A stretch of 64,000 bases of DNA from Ascochyta rabiei. Lineage: Eukaryota; Ascomycota; Dothideomycetes; Pleosporales; Didymellaceae. How positions within the stretch are numbered: the first letter of the stretch is position 1; the number at the start of each line of letters is the position of its first letter. A program made the translations under genes and the position numbers. The DNA lies in assembly GCF_004011695.2 (NCBI RefSeq), contig NC_082415.1:62001-126000 (forward strand), given 5' to 3'. Below, one piece after another: positions 49,101 through 61,959 of this stretch. The notes under the pieces are model-generated. The model did not search any database. It was not told the DNA's origin and saw only the letters and a list, made by a program, of their open reading frames with translations.

Positions 49101-52100
49101 GGGCTGCACGGTCAATCCTGGCCGCTAGCTGGGCGTACAGGAGCTTTTCTCCCGATGCGTCTGTGATGGCTGTCTTGGTCGGGTGTAAGATGCAGATTTC
49201 TTCAATGCGCTGCGACAGTGTCTCCGGCCAGCCGAAATCCGCTTCAGGACCAGTACCCACTTGAAGGGCGTGATTCACGCTGGCAGCATCATGCAGGTCC
49301 ATGTCGGCCACCATCGCGTGCGGGTCGCGAGCCGCTACCTCAAGCAGATTGAGGTACGTAAGGAGCATTGTGTGACATGCTTCTTGGCTGTACAGATCAG
49401 CCAGGCACCACATCTGCACCAGGCAGCCAGTCTGGGTTTCGATAAAGCCTAAGCTGATATCGTACGGGTTGTCAGCTTCCTTGGCTTCCTTGGTTGATAG
49501 CTGCATACGGCAATCGTCGCCTAACGGTAGATTCCACATGTCCATCCCTTTCACTGCCGCACGATAGTTGATGGCGGCCTGGAACAGCGGGTTGGTGCCC
49601 GACGCCCGGGGCGCTCGTGTCTGGTCGAGTATACGGTCAAAAGGCACCGTGCCGTGGGAGAAGGCTTCCATTGCCTTACGTGACGCACCGGTCGCGACTT
49701 CTGCAAAGGTCGCCGTCATGGGTATGCTGGAGCGTAGGGGCAGCAGGTTGACGAAGCAGCCTACCGTATCCCAGAATCGCTCGTCCCTGCGGTTGGCATC
49801 GACAACACCCAAACACAGATCCTCGGTGTCCGTCAGACGGGCTAGTAGAACCTGGAAAAGGGCAAGGTATAGATGGAAGGGACTAATTCGCAGCCGCTGG
49901 CAAAGATCCTTTTGCGCCGCCAGTTGTGCCTCATTAAGCTCAAGATCCGCGTAATGGCTGCCGCTGCCTTGTTGATTGAGGGTTGAACGATCAAGTCCGC
50001 GAGCCATAGGAAGCAAGGGGAGAGTGTCGGGGAGAGTAGCGAATTCAGCACGCCAAAACTCCATGTCACTGTCCAGTAGGTCTGTCTTCTCCTCGGCCAG
50101 TTGGTGTAGTGAATAGTCGATATAAGAGAATCGATCGAGTGTGCCAAGTGGCTGCAGGCGGTATGCCTTGTCCAGGTCGCGGAGGAATAGAGCCAGGCTC
50201 CAACCATCCATGAGAATATGATGGTACCCAATGACAATATCGTGCTCGGTCGCAGATCGACCCAGTACAGCAACGGCTAAAGTGCGTCCATGCTGCAGGT
50301 CCCATACGCGCGTTTTGAACCGCGACAGGGTGTCCCGGAGAGTGATATCAGAATCTTTGAGATCGGTATGCTCGTCATCTGCGTGGTCTATTGTAAGTTC
50401 CAACGCCGATGTCGCTATGACACCCTGCATGGGATGGCCGTCCTCCACTCGAGCGTAGAAGCAGGTGCGTAAGCACTCGTGGTGGTTAGCGACCTGTTGC
50501 AGCGCGCGTCGCAGCCGGGCCGTCCCGATATGACCTTGCACACGATAATGGAAGGCGGTATTGTACGCTGCCGGATTATCGAGGTGATTAGAGGCAAACC
50601 AGATTCGAGACTGTGCGGCAGACATTGGCTCTTCCCGAATGATTACGGGTGGTGTGAAGGGTTCCACGTCTTTGCTCTTCTGGTCATCGTTGTCGTCCTT
50701 TGAGCCAGACTGGACCATTGTAGTGGAAGTGTCAGGCTCTAGCATCCCCGATCCCGACATGGATGTAGCCGCGGACACTGGTGTCCTGGACCCAGATATT
50801 GTTGGATCCGTAAATGGTGTGCTGAGTCCGGATGGTGGCGTGCCGGATTGAGCATGGCCTCTGAGGCCGCTAGCATTTGCCACGAAGGCATCAGCCACGG
50901 AAGGCTGCTCTGTCAACGCGGCAACCATGGGGGTAGGAGCGAGGACTTCAGGGGCAGGAGAAGGAATTGGCTGTACAGGCCCCTTGACCTCCTTACCCTT
51001 GACCTCGTCATCCTTCTTGACCTCCTTACTCTTGACCTCATCCTTCTTGACCTCCTTACTCTTGACCTCATCCTCCTTGACCGCCTTATCCTGCTTGGCC
51101 TCCTTATCCTCCTTGCTGCCGCGCTCAGCCAACCACTTCTTGGCGACTTGGGCGGAGATCTGCAAAACCGTGTCACCGCCCAAGATGCTGACTACGCCCA
51201 CGTCCGCATCGAGGTCTTTGAGGAACCACGTGCGAATCTCCGTGGCGAAGAGCGAGTCTATGCCCAGGTCAATGATGGGCCTTTCGAGGTCCGCTTGTAC
51301 GGAGCCTGCCGGCAGCTGCAACATGGTCTCGAGCTTTGCGGCAAAAGCCTGCGCCACAATGGCCACGGCCGCCTCTTCCGTGTCCGCCTTGTCCGCCTGC
51401 TCTCTTACGTTGCTGGTGGACATTCCTCGCCCCGAGAGCTGTTGCGATGAGGTGGAAAGGGCACTGTAGGGTGACAGAGACAGCAGTCGTGGGTTCTGCA
51501 CCCAGATGGCCTTGTTCTCTTGGTTGGCTTGCATAGGCTCTGTGGGTGGCTCGAGTCCCATGGTAATGTCATGGCTGCCGGCATCGCACCCAAGTTGGGG
51601 CTTGCTTGCGCGTATTGCCTGAGCAAAAGCGTCCTGCACGTCGGTCTCGGAGAGGGGCACGAAGCGCATGCTGCGAAAATGTTCTTCTAATAGGCGATAT
51701 CTGTCGGAGCGGGTTACGTAGCCCGTGTCAGCCACCCAGCCGATGTGAATCACCGAAGCAGCTAGTCCCCGTGAGCGGCGTCGCTCGGCGACTGCGGCCA
51801 TGAATAAGTTGGCGGCGTGATAGTTGGCTTGTCCGATGTTTCCGACGGTACTCGCTGTCGACGATGTGAAGATGAGGAAATCTAGTGGCGGGTGTGCTGC
51901 ACCTTCATCTGCATCTGTATTACTAAAGATGTCGTCGAGGATCTCGGTCCCAAGAACTTTGGCCTCCAACGTGCCATTGAGTTGCCGGGCCGACATGTCA
52001 AGGAACATCTTGTCATGAAGTACCATGGACAAATTGCACACGCCAGCAATGGGCGGCATCGTCTCGCGCACCTTGTTCACAGCGGTCACGACTTGGTCGC

Positions 52101-55100
52101 GCTTCGTGGCATCCATGGCCAACATCTGTACAGACGCTCCAACACGATCGGCTTCCCTCTGTAGTTCGGGATCTACCTTGGGGTTGCGGCTGGTGACGGC
52201 GATGTGCCTGGCACCCTGGCGAAGCATCCATTGACAAAGAGAGAGTCCCAGCCCCCCAGAACCTCCCACCAGGAGATAGGTGCGGTCCGGCCGCAGCAAG
52301 CCATGTGAATCGTGATCGAGGGGCTTCACGGTCAGAGGAAGCGCTGTTTGCTGGCGCCAGTCTGTTGTGTATCGCTTGTGAACGTACGTGTCGAAATCCG
52401 CTCCAGCCAGATCAGGCGCCGCTATGACGGTGCAGTCACCGCGCGACTCTGCCGTCTCGTGAACATGCTTGAGCTTCAGGCTTGCATTCTCGAGCACCGT
52501 TTTCACAGAGATGCTGTCGTCGTCCCATGCTTCCTGCAGAAGCTCGGCGTCGAACCTCGACACCTTGCAAGCTGGTGGCAGACAGGCCTGCAGCGACTCA
52601 TGGCCATGCGTCTGGCTTTCCTGCTGGGAGCAATCAACGAACAAGTCAATGTGTTGTGCTGGAAGACGCAGCATAGCCATGCGTTTCGACATGTTTGCGT
52701 GGATTTGGATCCAGTCGTCGGGAACATCATTCCTGTAAGACGCGCAGTAGACGCGGATTCCCATCGGAGCAAGGTCTTCTTTCAGTTCTGCTGTCATGTG
52801 CTGCTCAGGCTCGAGAACGAGCATTGTCGTGATGGCAGCGGCCTTGGATGCTACATGTGATTGTGCGTGACTGACAAGGGCATGTCGCAGCAACTCGTTG
52901 GCTGCGGCCTCCAGAGCTGACGGTGCACAGAGCGATGGATCGACAAAGGCCAGCGTCTTCGGATCCAAAAGCAAACTCGAAGCATTGCTGCGGCCAAGGC
53001 CCATGACCGCCTGGTGTTTCTGGCCGAGCTGCTGTTGAACCACGTGGCCACAAAACAGGTAAAGTCCTTGTCCGTCTCGGGAGCGCGAGGGGATGTGAGT
53101 GGTGTACTGGACGCGGACATTGACCTGGTTCGCTCCATTCACGGTCGACGAGGACAGAGACGGCTGCTCCATGGCCTGCAACACCATCTTGGAGGACCCA
53201 GCTGGAATGGCGACGTGCACAGCGATATTGGTTGCGTCAACGGCCTTGACAATGGCTCGTGTTTTGGCATTGTGTCGCTCATCCAGGTCCGTGTCTGGCA
53301 TCATGCGCGGTATCAAGACAGTACCGCGGGCCAAGACCTCATATTCGGGCTCGTTTGTCCACAGCATGTTGGTGTGGTCGGGGTTTCCCTTGAGCTCCGC
53401 CACGTGTTGTAGACGCCAGAGGGCCTCGACACAGCGACGTGCGTGCAAAGAAGCATCTGCGCGGCCAGCCTCGAGCTCAAGCCCGAGCACCTGCATCGTG
53501 AGGTGCGGCATTTCCACCGGAACGACACGGGCCACGCCACGGATCATGGTCGCGCGCGAGTTGGACGAAACGCCCGCGTCAGTCACCCACACCAGGTTTC
53601 TAGCTGACATGAGCAGGTGCTGGAGCTTTTGCAGTCTGGCTTCGGCAAAGGGTAACTTTGTGAACAAGGACCCGTCCACGTCGTGCAAACACAGGACATC
53701 CATAGCGCCCTCGTCTCCATTGAGGGTCAGCGCATCGATGCTTGGGACGATCCTGACTTGTCCGGACTGCTGCCAGATGGGTGGCAGGAGTTGGTTGATC
53801 TCGTCCATCAGCCTGCTTCCGTACAGGCTGCGCCCACCGATGATGAGCAGCTGCGTGGTGAGCTCGGGTGCAACGGACAGGGGGCGGACCAGACGCAGGA
53901 AGTCATCGGTGACGGCCCGGCTCACGATGCATGAATGAACGTGGCTGGTCTCGTCTGCGTGATCATGGAAGATTGTGTCCAGACCGGAGAAGCCGGAAAG
54001 GCGCAGCAGGTTATGCCACTCGACCGGCGATGGTGTTGGCTCACCATCAGACAAGAGGCTGCTAGCCATGTTATGCGTCCCAGTGGTCTCGGACAAGACT
54101 AGATAGCCGCCGGGACACAGCAAAGATCGGGCTTTTCGCAGCGTCTCCTCTATACTTGTGTCGGCAGAGTAGGCAGACAGAGCGTGGGCCGCGATGACGA
54201 TGTGGTAACCGATGGGGCTGAAGCCCTGCTCCTCCAGGTCCTGGCCCATGTTCAGGGTCTTGTACAGGATCCTCTTCCGGTCGCCCAGCGCGGCGGCGGC
54301 GACAGGGAGTGCGTCCGACGAGGCATTGGCGTACGTGAACGAGTCGTAGAGGTTATCGACTGCGTCGAGAATGCTTCGTGTGGTATCGGTGTTGCCCGTG
54401 CCCGTGCTCAATTCCAGCAGGTTGCAGCGCGGGAATTTGAAGGTGATTTGCTTTAGCAGCTGACCAATCACGTGATTGGTGGCGTGCGAGGCTGACGGTG
54501 AGTACTGCTCCACGCTCAGCGGCGCGCCGCCTCCCTGCGACGGAGAAGAGACTTGGCGCATTTGCGTGTGGCCGCGGAGGATCTGTGCAAGCTGGGCGCC
54601 AGCGGCATGCACTAGCTTCAGCTCGAGGGCGTCCGGATCAGGATGCTCTTTGTCCACCACGCCGGCGACCAGGACGCTGTGTTGGTCGTCGGCAAGCCAT
54701 TCGCTGCTGAGGAGCGGGCATTCGTCCTGGCGCACCGCTTCGACGTGCTGTTCAAACATTTCGAGGGTCCGCTTCTGGCGCGGCTGCAGCGCAAGGCGTT
54801 CCTCGGGCTTGATCTCCTCCAGGGCGCGCTGTATGTAGAACAGGGCCAGGCGCTCCACGGCCACATTGGCGCGCAGGGTGCGGGCGTCTCTGAGGGAGTC
54901 GCGCGGGGGCAGCAGCAGGCCTCCGAGGGAGGCATCGTGACGGTGCACCGTCTTCAGGAAGAGGTTTCTGTCGAGGGAGGCGCTCTGGCCGCCAGCAGCT
55001 GAGCGGGTGCAGAGGCCCTCCACCTGAACCAAGGGACGGTCTGAGGGGGCGTCGTAGATGGTGACGTCGCCGTCCAGTTTGGTTGGCGTGGACGAGACGA

Positions 55101-58100
55101 CCCAGGCGTCGAAGTTGCACGTGATGGGAGTGGGGGTGGCGTCGGTGGCGTCGGTGGCGTCGGCGTCGTGCCCCACGCCGACGTTGATGGTGACGCGATC
55201 AATGTGCGACGGCAGCAGAGCCGAGGTGAGCTTCTTGGTGGAGGGATGGACGTGCGCAACGAACAGAGACTGAAAGGCGACGTCCAGGATGGCGGGATGC
55301 ACGAGGTAGTGCGAGTAGGAGCGCAGGGGCGAGTCGGTGGGCCAGACGGCAGTGGCAGCCGCGTAGCCGAGGCAGCGCCGGGTGTGGGTGATGGCGTCGA
55401 AGGCACCCGTGTAGTCGAGGCCAATCGCACGGAACATGTCGTACACGGGCTCGCGCTCGACGTGGACGACGTGCTGGGGCGGGGCGGGGCGGGGCGGCAG
55501 CAGGGGAGCGTCGTCGGCGGCGCGGCCAAAGTGAATGGTCAGCGCGCCGCTGCAGGTGTGCATCAGCGTGCCCGCCGCCTCGTTCTGGCACACGTAGTAG
55601 GCAAAGCGGGCGCGCACGGCGGGACGGCCCGGTGCGGGCGAGTTGGCGAGGGGGCGGGCGTGGTCGGCAGAAAGCACGTGGACGGTGAACAGGGTCTCGA
55701 CGCCGTCCTTGGTCTCCGGCACGACCAGCGGACGGAGCAGATTCACGTCGTCGACCGCGATCTGGCGCACCGGCAGGCCCGGCGCGACCATGGCAGCCAG
55801 CGCCTGGGCCGCCTCGGCAGCGAGGGAGACGTAGGCGGCGCCGGGGAGCAGGACCTGGCCCAGCACGCTGTGGCCGCGCAGCCAGGGGATCTCGTCCAGG
55901 CGCAGGACGTTGCGCCAGCGCAGCTCGCGCTCGTTGTCGTCGGCGACGCGGCGGCCCAGCAGCTCGTGGCCGGCGTGGGGGCTGGTGCGGTGGCGGGCCG
56001 AGGTGCGCGACTCGCGCCAGTAGACCTTGTCGTGGTCCCAGCCGTAGCGCGGCAGCTGGGCGACGAGGGCGGGCGGGGGCTGGAAGCTGGGCTGGTGGAA
56101 GCTGGCCTGGAAGCTGGCCTGGTGGAAGCTGGCCCGGTAGCCGGCAAAGTCGACATGCCCGGCCCCCAGCTGCGCCCACACGAGGCCGACGGCGGCTTGG
56201 AAGGCGGCGACGTCGCTGGCGTTGCGCTGCAGCAGCGAGGCGTACGGGGGAGCGGCGCCGTACGCGGCCTTGAGCGTCTGCTCGGTGGGGCCCTTGAGCG
56301 CCGCGTGCGGGCCGATCTCGAGCGCCAGGTCCCAGGGCCCGCCGTGGCAGATGGACGACTCGACGGCGTGCGAGAACTTGACCGTCTGCAGCATGTTGGC
56401 GGCCCAGTAGGGGCCCTTGAGCGCGCCCAGGTCGCCGCCGCGCCGCAGCAGGCGGGTGTCGCCGCGCACGCTCGAGTTCCACACGCAGCCGGCGCGCGGC
56501 CGGGCGACGGCGATGTCGCAGGCCGCGAGCGCGCGCAGATAGGGGCCCGCACACGCCTGCACGTGATGCGAGTGGTACGCCGTGTCGACGAGCAGCTGGC
56601 GCGCAAACGTGCCCTCGCCGTCGAGCTGCCGCTTGGCCGCGCGCACGGCGTCGACGTCGCCCGACAGCGTGCAGCTCGCCGGGCTGTTGCTGGCCGCCAC
56701 CACCACCCGGCCCTCGTACGCGGGCTGGCGGCAGAAGCGCGCGGCCGCCTCCATGCCGAGCCCGACGGCCAGCATCCCGCCTCGCTGGCCCTCGCGCCCG
56801 CCACACAGCGGCGCGTAGTGGCCGCGGTAGAAGGCGATCTGCATCGCCGCCCGCCGCGAGATGATGCCCGCCGCGTACGTCGCCGCGATCTCGCCCGACG
56901 AGTGGCCCACGACCGCGTCCAGCTGCACCCCCGCCGCCGCGAGCAGGTCCACCAGCGCCACCTGCAGCGCCGTGCACACCGGCTGCGCCACCGCCGCCTC
57001 GCCCAGCCGCGACCTCGCCTGGTCCTTGGCGAGCTCCTCCACCAGCGACCACCCCGGCGCGTCGCCCGGCAGCAGCTCGTCGCGCAGCACCGCCTCGCAC
57101 GCCTCCAGGCTCTGCCGGAACAGCGGGCTGGCCTGCACCAGCTCGCGGCCCATCGTCGCCCACTGCGCCCCCTGCCCCGTGAAGACGCCCAGCGTGCCCG
57201 GCGCCTCCTTGGGCTGCACCAGCCGCGGCACGTGACCGATCGCTCCGCCCTGCGCGCCCGCCTTGGCGTGCCGCTGCACAAACTGCTCCATCGACGCCAC
57301 CACGTCTTGCCGCGTCGCCCCCGCGAAGCACGCCCGCACGCGGTGCGTCGTCCGCCGCGTCTGCAGCACCCAGCTCACGTCGCCCAGCGACACCTCCTGG
57401 TCCGCCTGCAGATGCGCCACGTGCGCCTGCACGCTGCGCAACAGGGCTGGGCCGGAGCTGGCCGACAGGAGCAGCGGCCCTACCGGCGCCCCGCCGCCCT
57501 CGCCCGTCTGTGGACTCGCGCCTGCGTTCGGCAGCTCTGGCGCGCTCTCGATGATGGCGTGCGCATTGGTGCCGCCGAACCCAAAGCTGTTGACGCTAGC
57601 CCGCATCGGGCTCCCTGCCGGCGGCTGGGGCCACGGCAGCGCCCGCGTCGGGATCACTAGCGCGCCCTCGCCGTAGTAGGGCGCGATCTTGGGGTTGAGC
57701 TCGTTGAAGTGCATGTTTGGCGGTATCGTGCGGTGCTTGAGCGCGAGGAGCACCTTGATGACCCCCGCCAGGCCAGCGCAACCCTCCAGGTGTCCAATCA
57801 CCGCTGCAAGCTTCGCGTCAGCATCATGCCCACCACGTGCGCACGCAACGAAGGCTAAGAGCGAAAAGGAAGGCGAAAACAATCACGTGACCGATTCTGA
57901 AAACCGAATCGAAAACGAGGACAAAACGAGGACAAAACGAGAACATAAACGAGAACATGAACGAGAAAATAAACGAAAACATAAACGACACCAAAAACGA
58001 CACCAAAAACAAGACCAAAAACAAGAATAATCATAAACGACACCAAAAATGACACCAAAAACAAGACCAAAAACGAGATCAAAAACAAGACCAAAAACAA

Positions 58101-59275
58101 GAATAATTATAAACGAAACCAAAAACAAAACCAAAACGAGAACAAAAACGAAAACGAGAAAATAAGCGAGACCAAAAACGAAAACAAAACCTACTTTTGA
58201 CAGACCCAACGTGCAACGTCTGCGCCTCCTTCTTCGCTTCCCCCGTCTCTCCATCGCGATAAAAGGCCTCGAACACGGCTCGCGCCTCGACGGGGTCTCC
58301 CGCCTGCGTGCCTGTGCCATGGCATTCAAAGTATTGCGGCGGGTCGCGCAACGGGTCGAGCCCTGCCCGGCGATAGACGTGCCGGATCAGTGTCGCTTGC
58401 GACGGCGCAAACGGCATCGTGATGCCCGGGCTGAGTCCGTCCGAGTTGACTCCGGTGGCGCGAATCACGCCCTGGATCGGGTCGCCGTCTCGCTGCGCCG
58501 CACCCAGTGGCTTCAGCAGCAGCGACGCGATGCCCTCACCCCGCGCGTATCCATTGGCCGTCTTGTCCCACATGCGGCTCTGCGAGTCTGGCGACAGCAT
58601 GTGCAGCTTCGACTCGGCAATGTAAGGCGTCGGCTCCAGTATCAGGTTGGTGCCACCAACCACTGCCATGGTGCTATCGCCGCTCCGAAGGCCCTGCACC
58701 GCGTGGTGGAGCGCGACGAGGGAGCTAGAGCATGCCGTGTCGATGGTCGCCGAAGCGCCCTTGAGATCGAACACGTACGACACCCGGTTGGAGAGGATGC
58801 TGTTGGCAGTGCCGGTGGCGTTGTACTTGGGCAGCGTCTCCGTATCGCGCGCTTGGATGATTGCGTAGTCGTTGGTCATGACCCCCACGTGCACAGAGGT
58901 CAGAGATCCCCTGAGCTGCTCCAGCGTCACGCCCGCGCTCTCACACGCCTCGTACGTTGTCTCGAGCAGGAGCCGCTGCTGAGGGTCCATACCAGCCGCT
59001 TCCATCGGACTGATGGCGAAGAAGCCCGCATCGAACACACGGTTGTCTTCTTCCAAGAGGTACGACTTTCCCTTGACGTCCGTGGCCCCGTGCGTCTCGC
59101 CGTTGGGGTGGTAGAACCGCGACAGGTTGAAGCGCTTCGCGTCGAACGCCTTCACCACGTCACGTGGCTCTCGTAGCAACTCCCAAAGCTTCGAGGGAGA
59201 GTCGCAGCCGCCTGGGAATCTGCAGGATGATCCAATGATGGCGATGGGCTCCTCCGCCGACGGTATCGACGACAT
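46192..59275 (-). CDS. Hybrid iterative PKS-NRPS megasynthase
   Basis: Exons 59275-58195 and 57803-46192 give 4230 residues. Domains (approximate residues): KS with Cys182 (DTACSSS), His319 (HGTGT) and His365 (IGHLEG); MAT with GHSSGE near 657; DH with [10 protein letters not shown] near 1003 and DVAFQ; C-methyltransferase near 1495, whose SAM motif reads ELSTGTGN, lacking the first Gly; a degenerate ER-like region without a clear cofactor motif; KR with GGSGGLG near 2208 and Tyr of NYHAANLF near 2355; ACP with GIDSL near 2543; a Lys/Glu-repeat linker near 2590-2635; C with HHILMDG near 2890; A with [10 protein letters not shown] near 3383 and YGPTE near 3525; T with GGNSL near 3800; and a terminal R-type domain with TGAASFLG near 3898 and YTASK near 4036. 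Such enzymes build a methylated polyketide, join it to one amino acid and release it by reduction or Dieckmann cyclisation to a tetramate; an inactive ER implies a trans-acting enoyl reductase, not seen here. The substrate amino acid cannot be called. Confidence 0.93.
57804..58194 (-). repeat. 391-bp intron of the PKS-NRPS made of a minisatellite
   Basis: Donor GTAGGT (58194), branch-like GCTGACG and acceptor CTTGCAG (57804) join ..GSVK to T-VIGHLEG, restoring the conserved KS motif. About 57890-58190 is a degenerate array of 6- and 12-bp units (plus-strand AAAAACAAGACC, AAACGAGAAC types). Most fungal introns are 50-100 bp. The array also leaves long open frames on the minus strand, which are artefacts of its 3n periodicity. 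Confidence 0.8.
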
Positions 59276-60433
59276 GGTAGTCGATTTGAAACTCTCAAGG
59301 GAAGGACTGGTATTAGGTCAGTGTGCACTTGGACTGGAGCATAACGGCCAACTTGGACCAAGAAGCATACGCACTAGTATAAATAATGAATACTGATCTA
59401 AACGAATGGTACCGCAAAACGAGGGAACGCTCCGGATTTCGCAGGTATAGTTTACAGCTATCAAGTTGCAATGTCCCTGTATCTGTCGTTCGACCAACAC
59501 CATCTCTTATACCTTGACACCTTTCACTGCACCTCGGGGATAAAAGGGAGCAGCGCACAGCTCACAGACGGCCAGATATCGCACTGTCCCCATGAGTGGA
59601 TTTCTCCGTTGATTTTTCCGGTGTCCGAGACACGTAGCTACCAGGTGGTTATTTTCGTGGACTTTTGACCTCATCGTCACATCAATGCAGAGTCGTATAT
59701 TGCAGCCGCACACTAACTGAAACACTCGCTTCTAGCACCTGACGAACCCTTGGCAAACGAACGACGCACCCTGAAAGCACGACACCCGGCATCCCCGTCG
59801 GTGAGCAAGACCGCCATAAAAGGACCTTCTCTCACGCGATGGTGGTAGTCTAGATGTTTGGTCGTTGATCGAGCGCTAGCAGGGTACGGCCGAGTAACTA
59901 TCGAGAGCAGGTGAAGCGATCGCGAAAGACGTGCGGATAAGCATGGGTAAGCATTGCGCACACGCACGCCATGCGTCCCTGCGTGGAGAAGATCATAATC
60001 CCTGTACGAGGGGGGTGCCTGGACGGAGCTGAAATCTGAAATACGAGGTGCCCCACCGAAGCATGGCACATCATTGAAGATTTCACAAAACCAGTCAAAC
60101 CCTGTATAGATTTCAGCTTTTTAGAAATAGCCTAATGTCTAAGCATGTCTTTTATTAACCATAGCATCTAGAACCCTTAATTGTTGTCTTATATATACTT
60201 AGCGTGCTTAAATATTCACTCTTTTTTTTTAAGTAGGATAGACGCTTTAATCAATCTCTTACAACCTTACGGAGGAGCATTTCAAAAGTCCCCCGCCCCC
60301 TCCAACTAGTCAACGCACGGGGCAGTAAGGGGTAATAGGCCCAAATCAATTCATCTCAACCAGTCCCATGTACATCTTTACCCTCTTCGTACCTATTCCC
60401 TCCCTCTAACTTAATTTTTTTTTTAAATATAGA
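59276..60433. promoter_or_regulatory. Upstream region of the PKS-NRPS
   Basis: About 1.16 kb lies between the start codon and the gypsy element. It contains several short frames on both strands without recognisable domains, so no gene is called. Composition is normal to about 60110, then becomes AT-rich with poly-T runs. It should contain the PKS-NRPS promoter. Confidence 0.45.
59378..59385 (-). promoter_or_regulatory. Putative TATA box of the PKS-NRPS
   Basis: The minus strand reads TATTTATA about 103 bp upstream of the ATG at 59275. Supported by sequence and position only. Confidence 0.35.
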
Positions 60434-60657
60434 TGTCACGGGTGTTCTCCCTACAACAGGGGATACCTCGGACAGACCCCAGGCCAAGCCCGGAGACCCA
60501 CCGACCAGTATATAATATCCACACACCTAAAGACTTATCTATTAAGGATTTGTCTTATCTCTTAATATCACCTATTATTTCATCCCATATTGCTCTGCTC
60601 TATTGCCTGCCTACAGTGCCCTTACAATTCGAATCCTTTATACTTCCTCTCGGAACA
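60434..60657 (+). repeat. Probable 5' LTR of the gypsy element
   Basis: It starts TGTCACGGGTGTTC, contains TATATAAT near 60509 and ends CTCGGAACA. A possible primer-binding site TGGCAGCAGAG follows at 60668. Boundaries are inferred, because the 3' LTR is outside the window. Confidence 0.5.
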
Positions 60658-60705
60658 GGCAGCCAATTGGCAGCAGAGAGACGGGAAAAAACTCAGCCAT
60701 CAGCA

Positions 60706-61959
60706 ATGGCTGGAGGACGACGCAACCTCCGCTCAACCACTAGCGACGTGGAGGAGTTGCCCCCTTGCGACGACCTCGGTCAGGAGCTGGATGCGCAACG
60801 CCGCGACAACGCGCCTAGGGTATCGCCGGCACCTATGGAGCCACCGCTCAACCCTTACATCAGGGGCGGGTCAGCCACTACGGCGGCAGGCATCGCGACG
60901 CCAGACGTCCTAACGCCACGCGTCACACAAATGGAGTCGCTACAGGCTTCTATCCCGTTATTGCTGGAGGCACTCAACGAGGCAGAATTGTCCGGCGCCC
61001 CCAAACGAGAAATCGAAATCCGGCAGCAGCAATTCAACCGGGCAGTGGAGACCCTGCAGCGGACGCACGTCGGACCCACGCCGGGTAGCCACCGCCCAGC
61101 GTTTGACGAGGCAGGCAAGATAATGCGAGTCCTCAACAACGTCCAACCTAAGCCAAAACTTGGGACGGATAACAAGCCTCCATCGACCCAGCAGGTGGAC
61201 CAGTGGATTAAGGACATAGACACGGCGTTCCAGTACGCTTAAGTAGTTAAAGACTCTGTGACCTGCACCTATTGGATTATGGGCACTATCCACTATAGTG
61301 TCCATTAAGAATTGATCCAACAACGTATCAACGAGGGATCAATCCAAACCTGGGCCGACCTCCGCGCAGAGGAGGAGCAGCTTGTACAAGACCCAGTCTT
61401 CACTTGGTACAAGAACTACAATAAGTACTTTAACTATAAGTAGAAGGCCGACGATTCCGTCAACACCTTCCTAATGAAGTTGAACAAGCGGGAGTCTCTA
61501 CTGCCCCGCAACTTTGCTAAGTTTAACAACGGCACAGATGACTATAAGTTCAAGATAGCGTTTGTATAGAGCCTTACTCCCCACAAACTCCAACGTAAGA
61601 TCCAGCGCAATGGCAGCCTGGAACACATCACTGAGTGGATAGAGTTTGAACGGGCCCTCCGTAACGCAGAGACCGCAACAGTCCCCTTAAACTCAAGCCT
61701 CCAGGCTGAAGGCAGCAGTCGAAACAAAAGACCTTACTCTTCTCCTAATAGGGGAGGATTTAAAAGGCACCACAGCCAGGCCTTGACCCCCTCCGGGAGC
61801 GACGCCGGAAAGCAGCCGGGAGACTCCCGGCCAGCAACCAATAACGCTAATTTGTTAGGCGGCAAGGGGTCCTATAGGGGCAATTACCACCAACAATCCA
61901 ATAGGGGTGGTTATCATCAGCAACGGGGCCATTGGAGAGGCCGCGGAGGTGGCAACTAA
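60706..61959 (+). pseudogene. Gypsy gag with four early stops
   Basis: The frame from ATG 60706 (MAGGRRNLRS) to the TAA at 61957-61959 would be 417 residues. Stops inside it are TAA 61240, TAA 61306, TAG 61441 and TAG 61567, mostly explicable as Gln codons changed by C-to-T. The middle has the gag helical region (TWADLRAEEE, TFLMKLNKRE). The C-terminus is Gly/Arg/Asn-rich (GGYHQQRGHWRGRGG) and has no zinc knuckle. Pol is in the -1 frame and overlaps the end of gag, so ribosomal frameshifting is likely in active copies. Confidence 0.75.

Noticed and set aside
55168..57660. 830-codon plus-strand open frame, and a 710-codon and a 512-codon minus frame in the same region
   Set aside because: They are shadows of the GC-rich MAT-DH part of the PKS-NRPS: low-complexity Ala/Arg/Gly sequence with no domain. 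The minus frame of the PKS-NRPS has all catalytic motifs.
57883..58329. Minus-strand frames rich in Phe, Val and Leu over the minisatellite, looking like membrane proteins
   Set aside because: They are products of the 3n-periodic repeat array in the intron; the KS motif is restored only by splicing it out.
59313..60098. Short frames upstream of the PKS-NRPS (up to 118 codons)
   Set aside because: No recognisable domain, and they overlap each other on both strands; likely promoter sequence.
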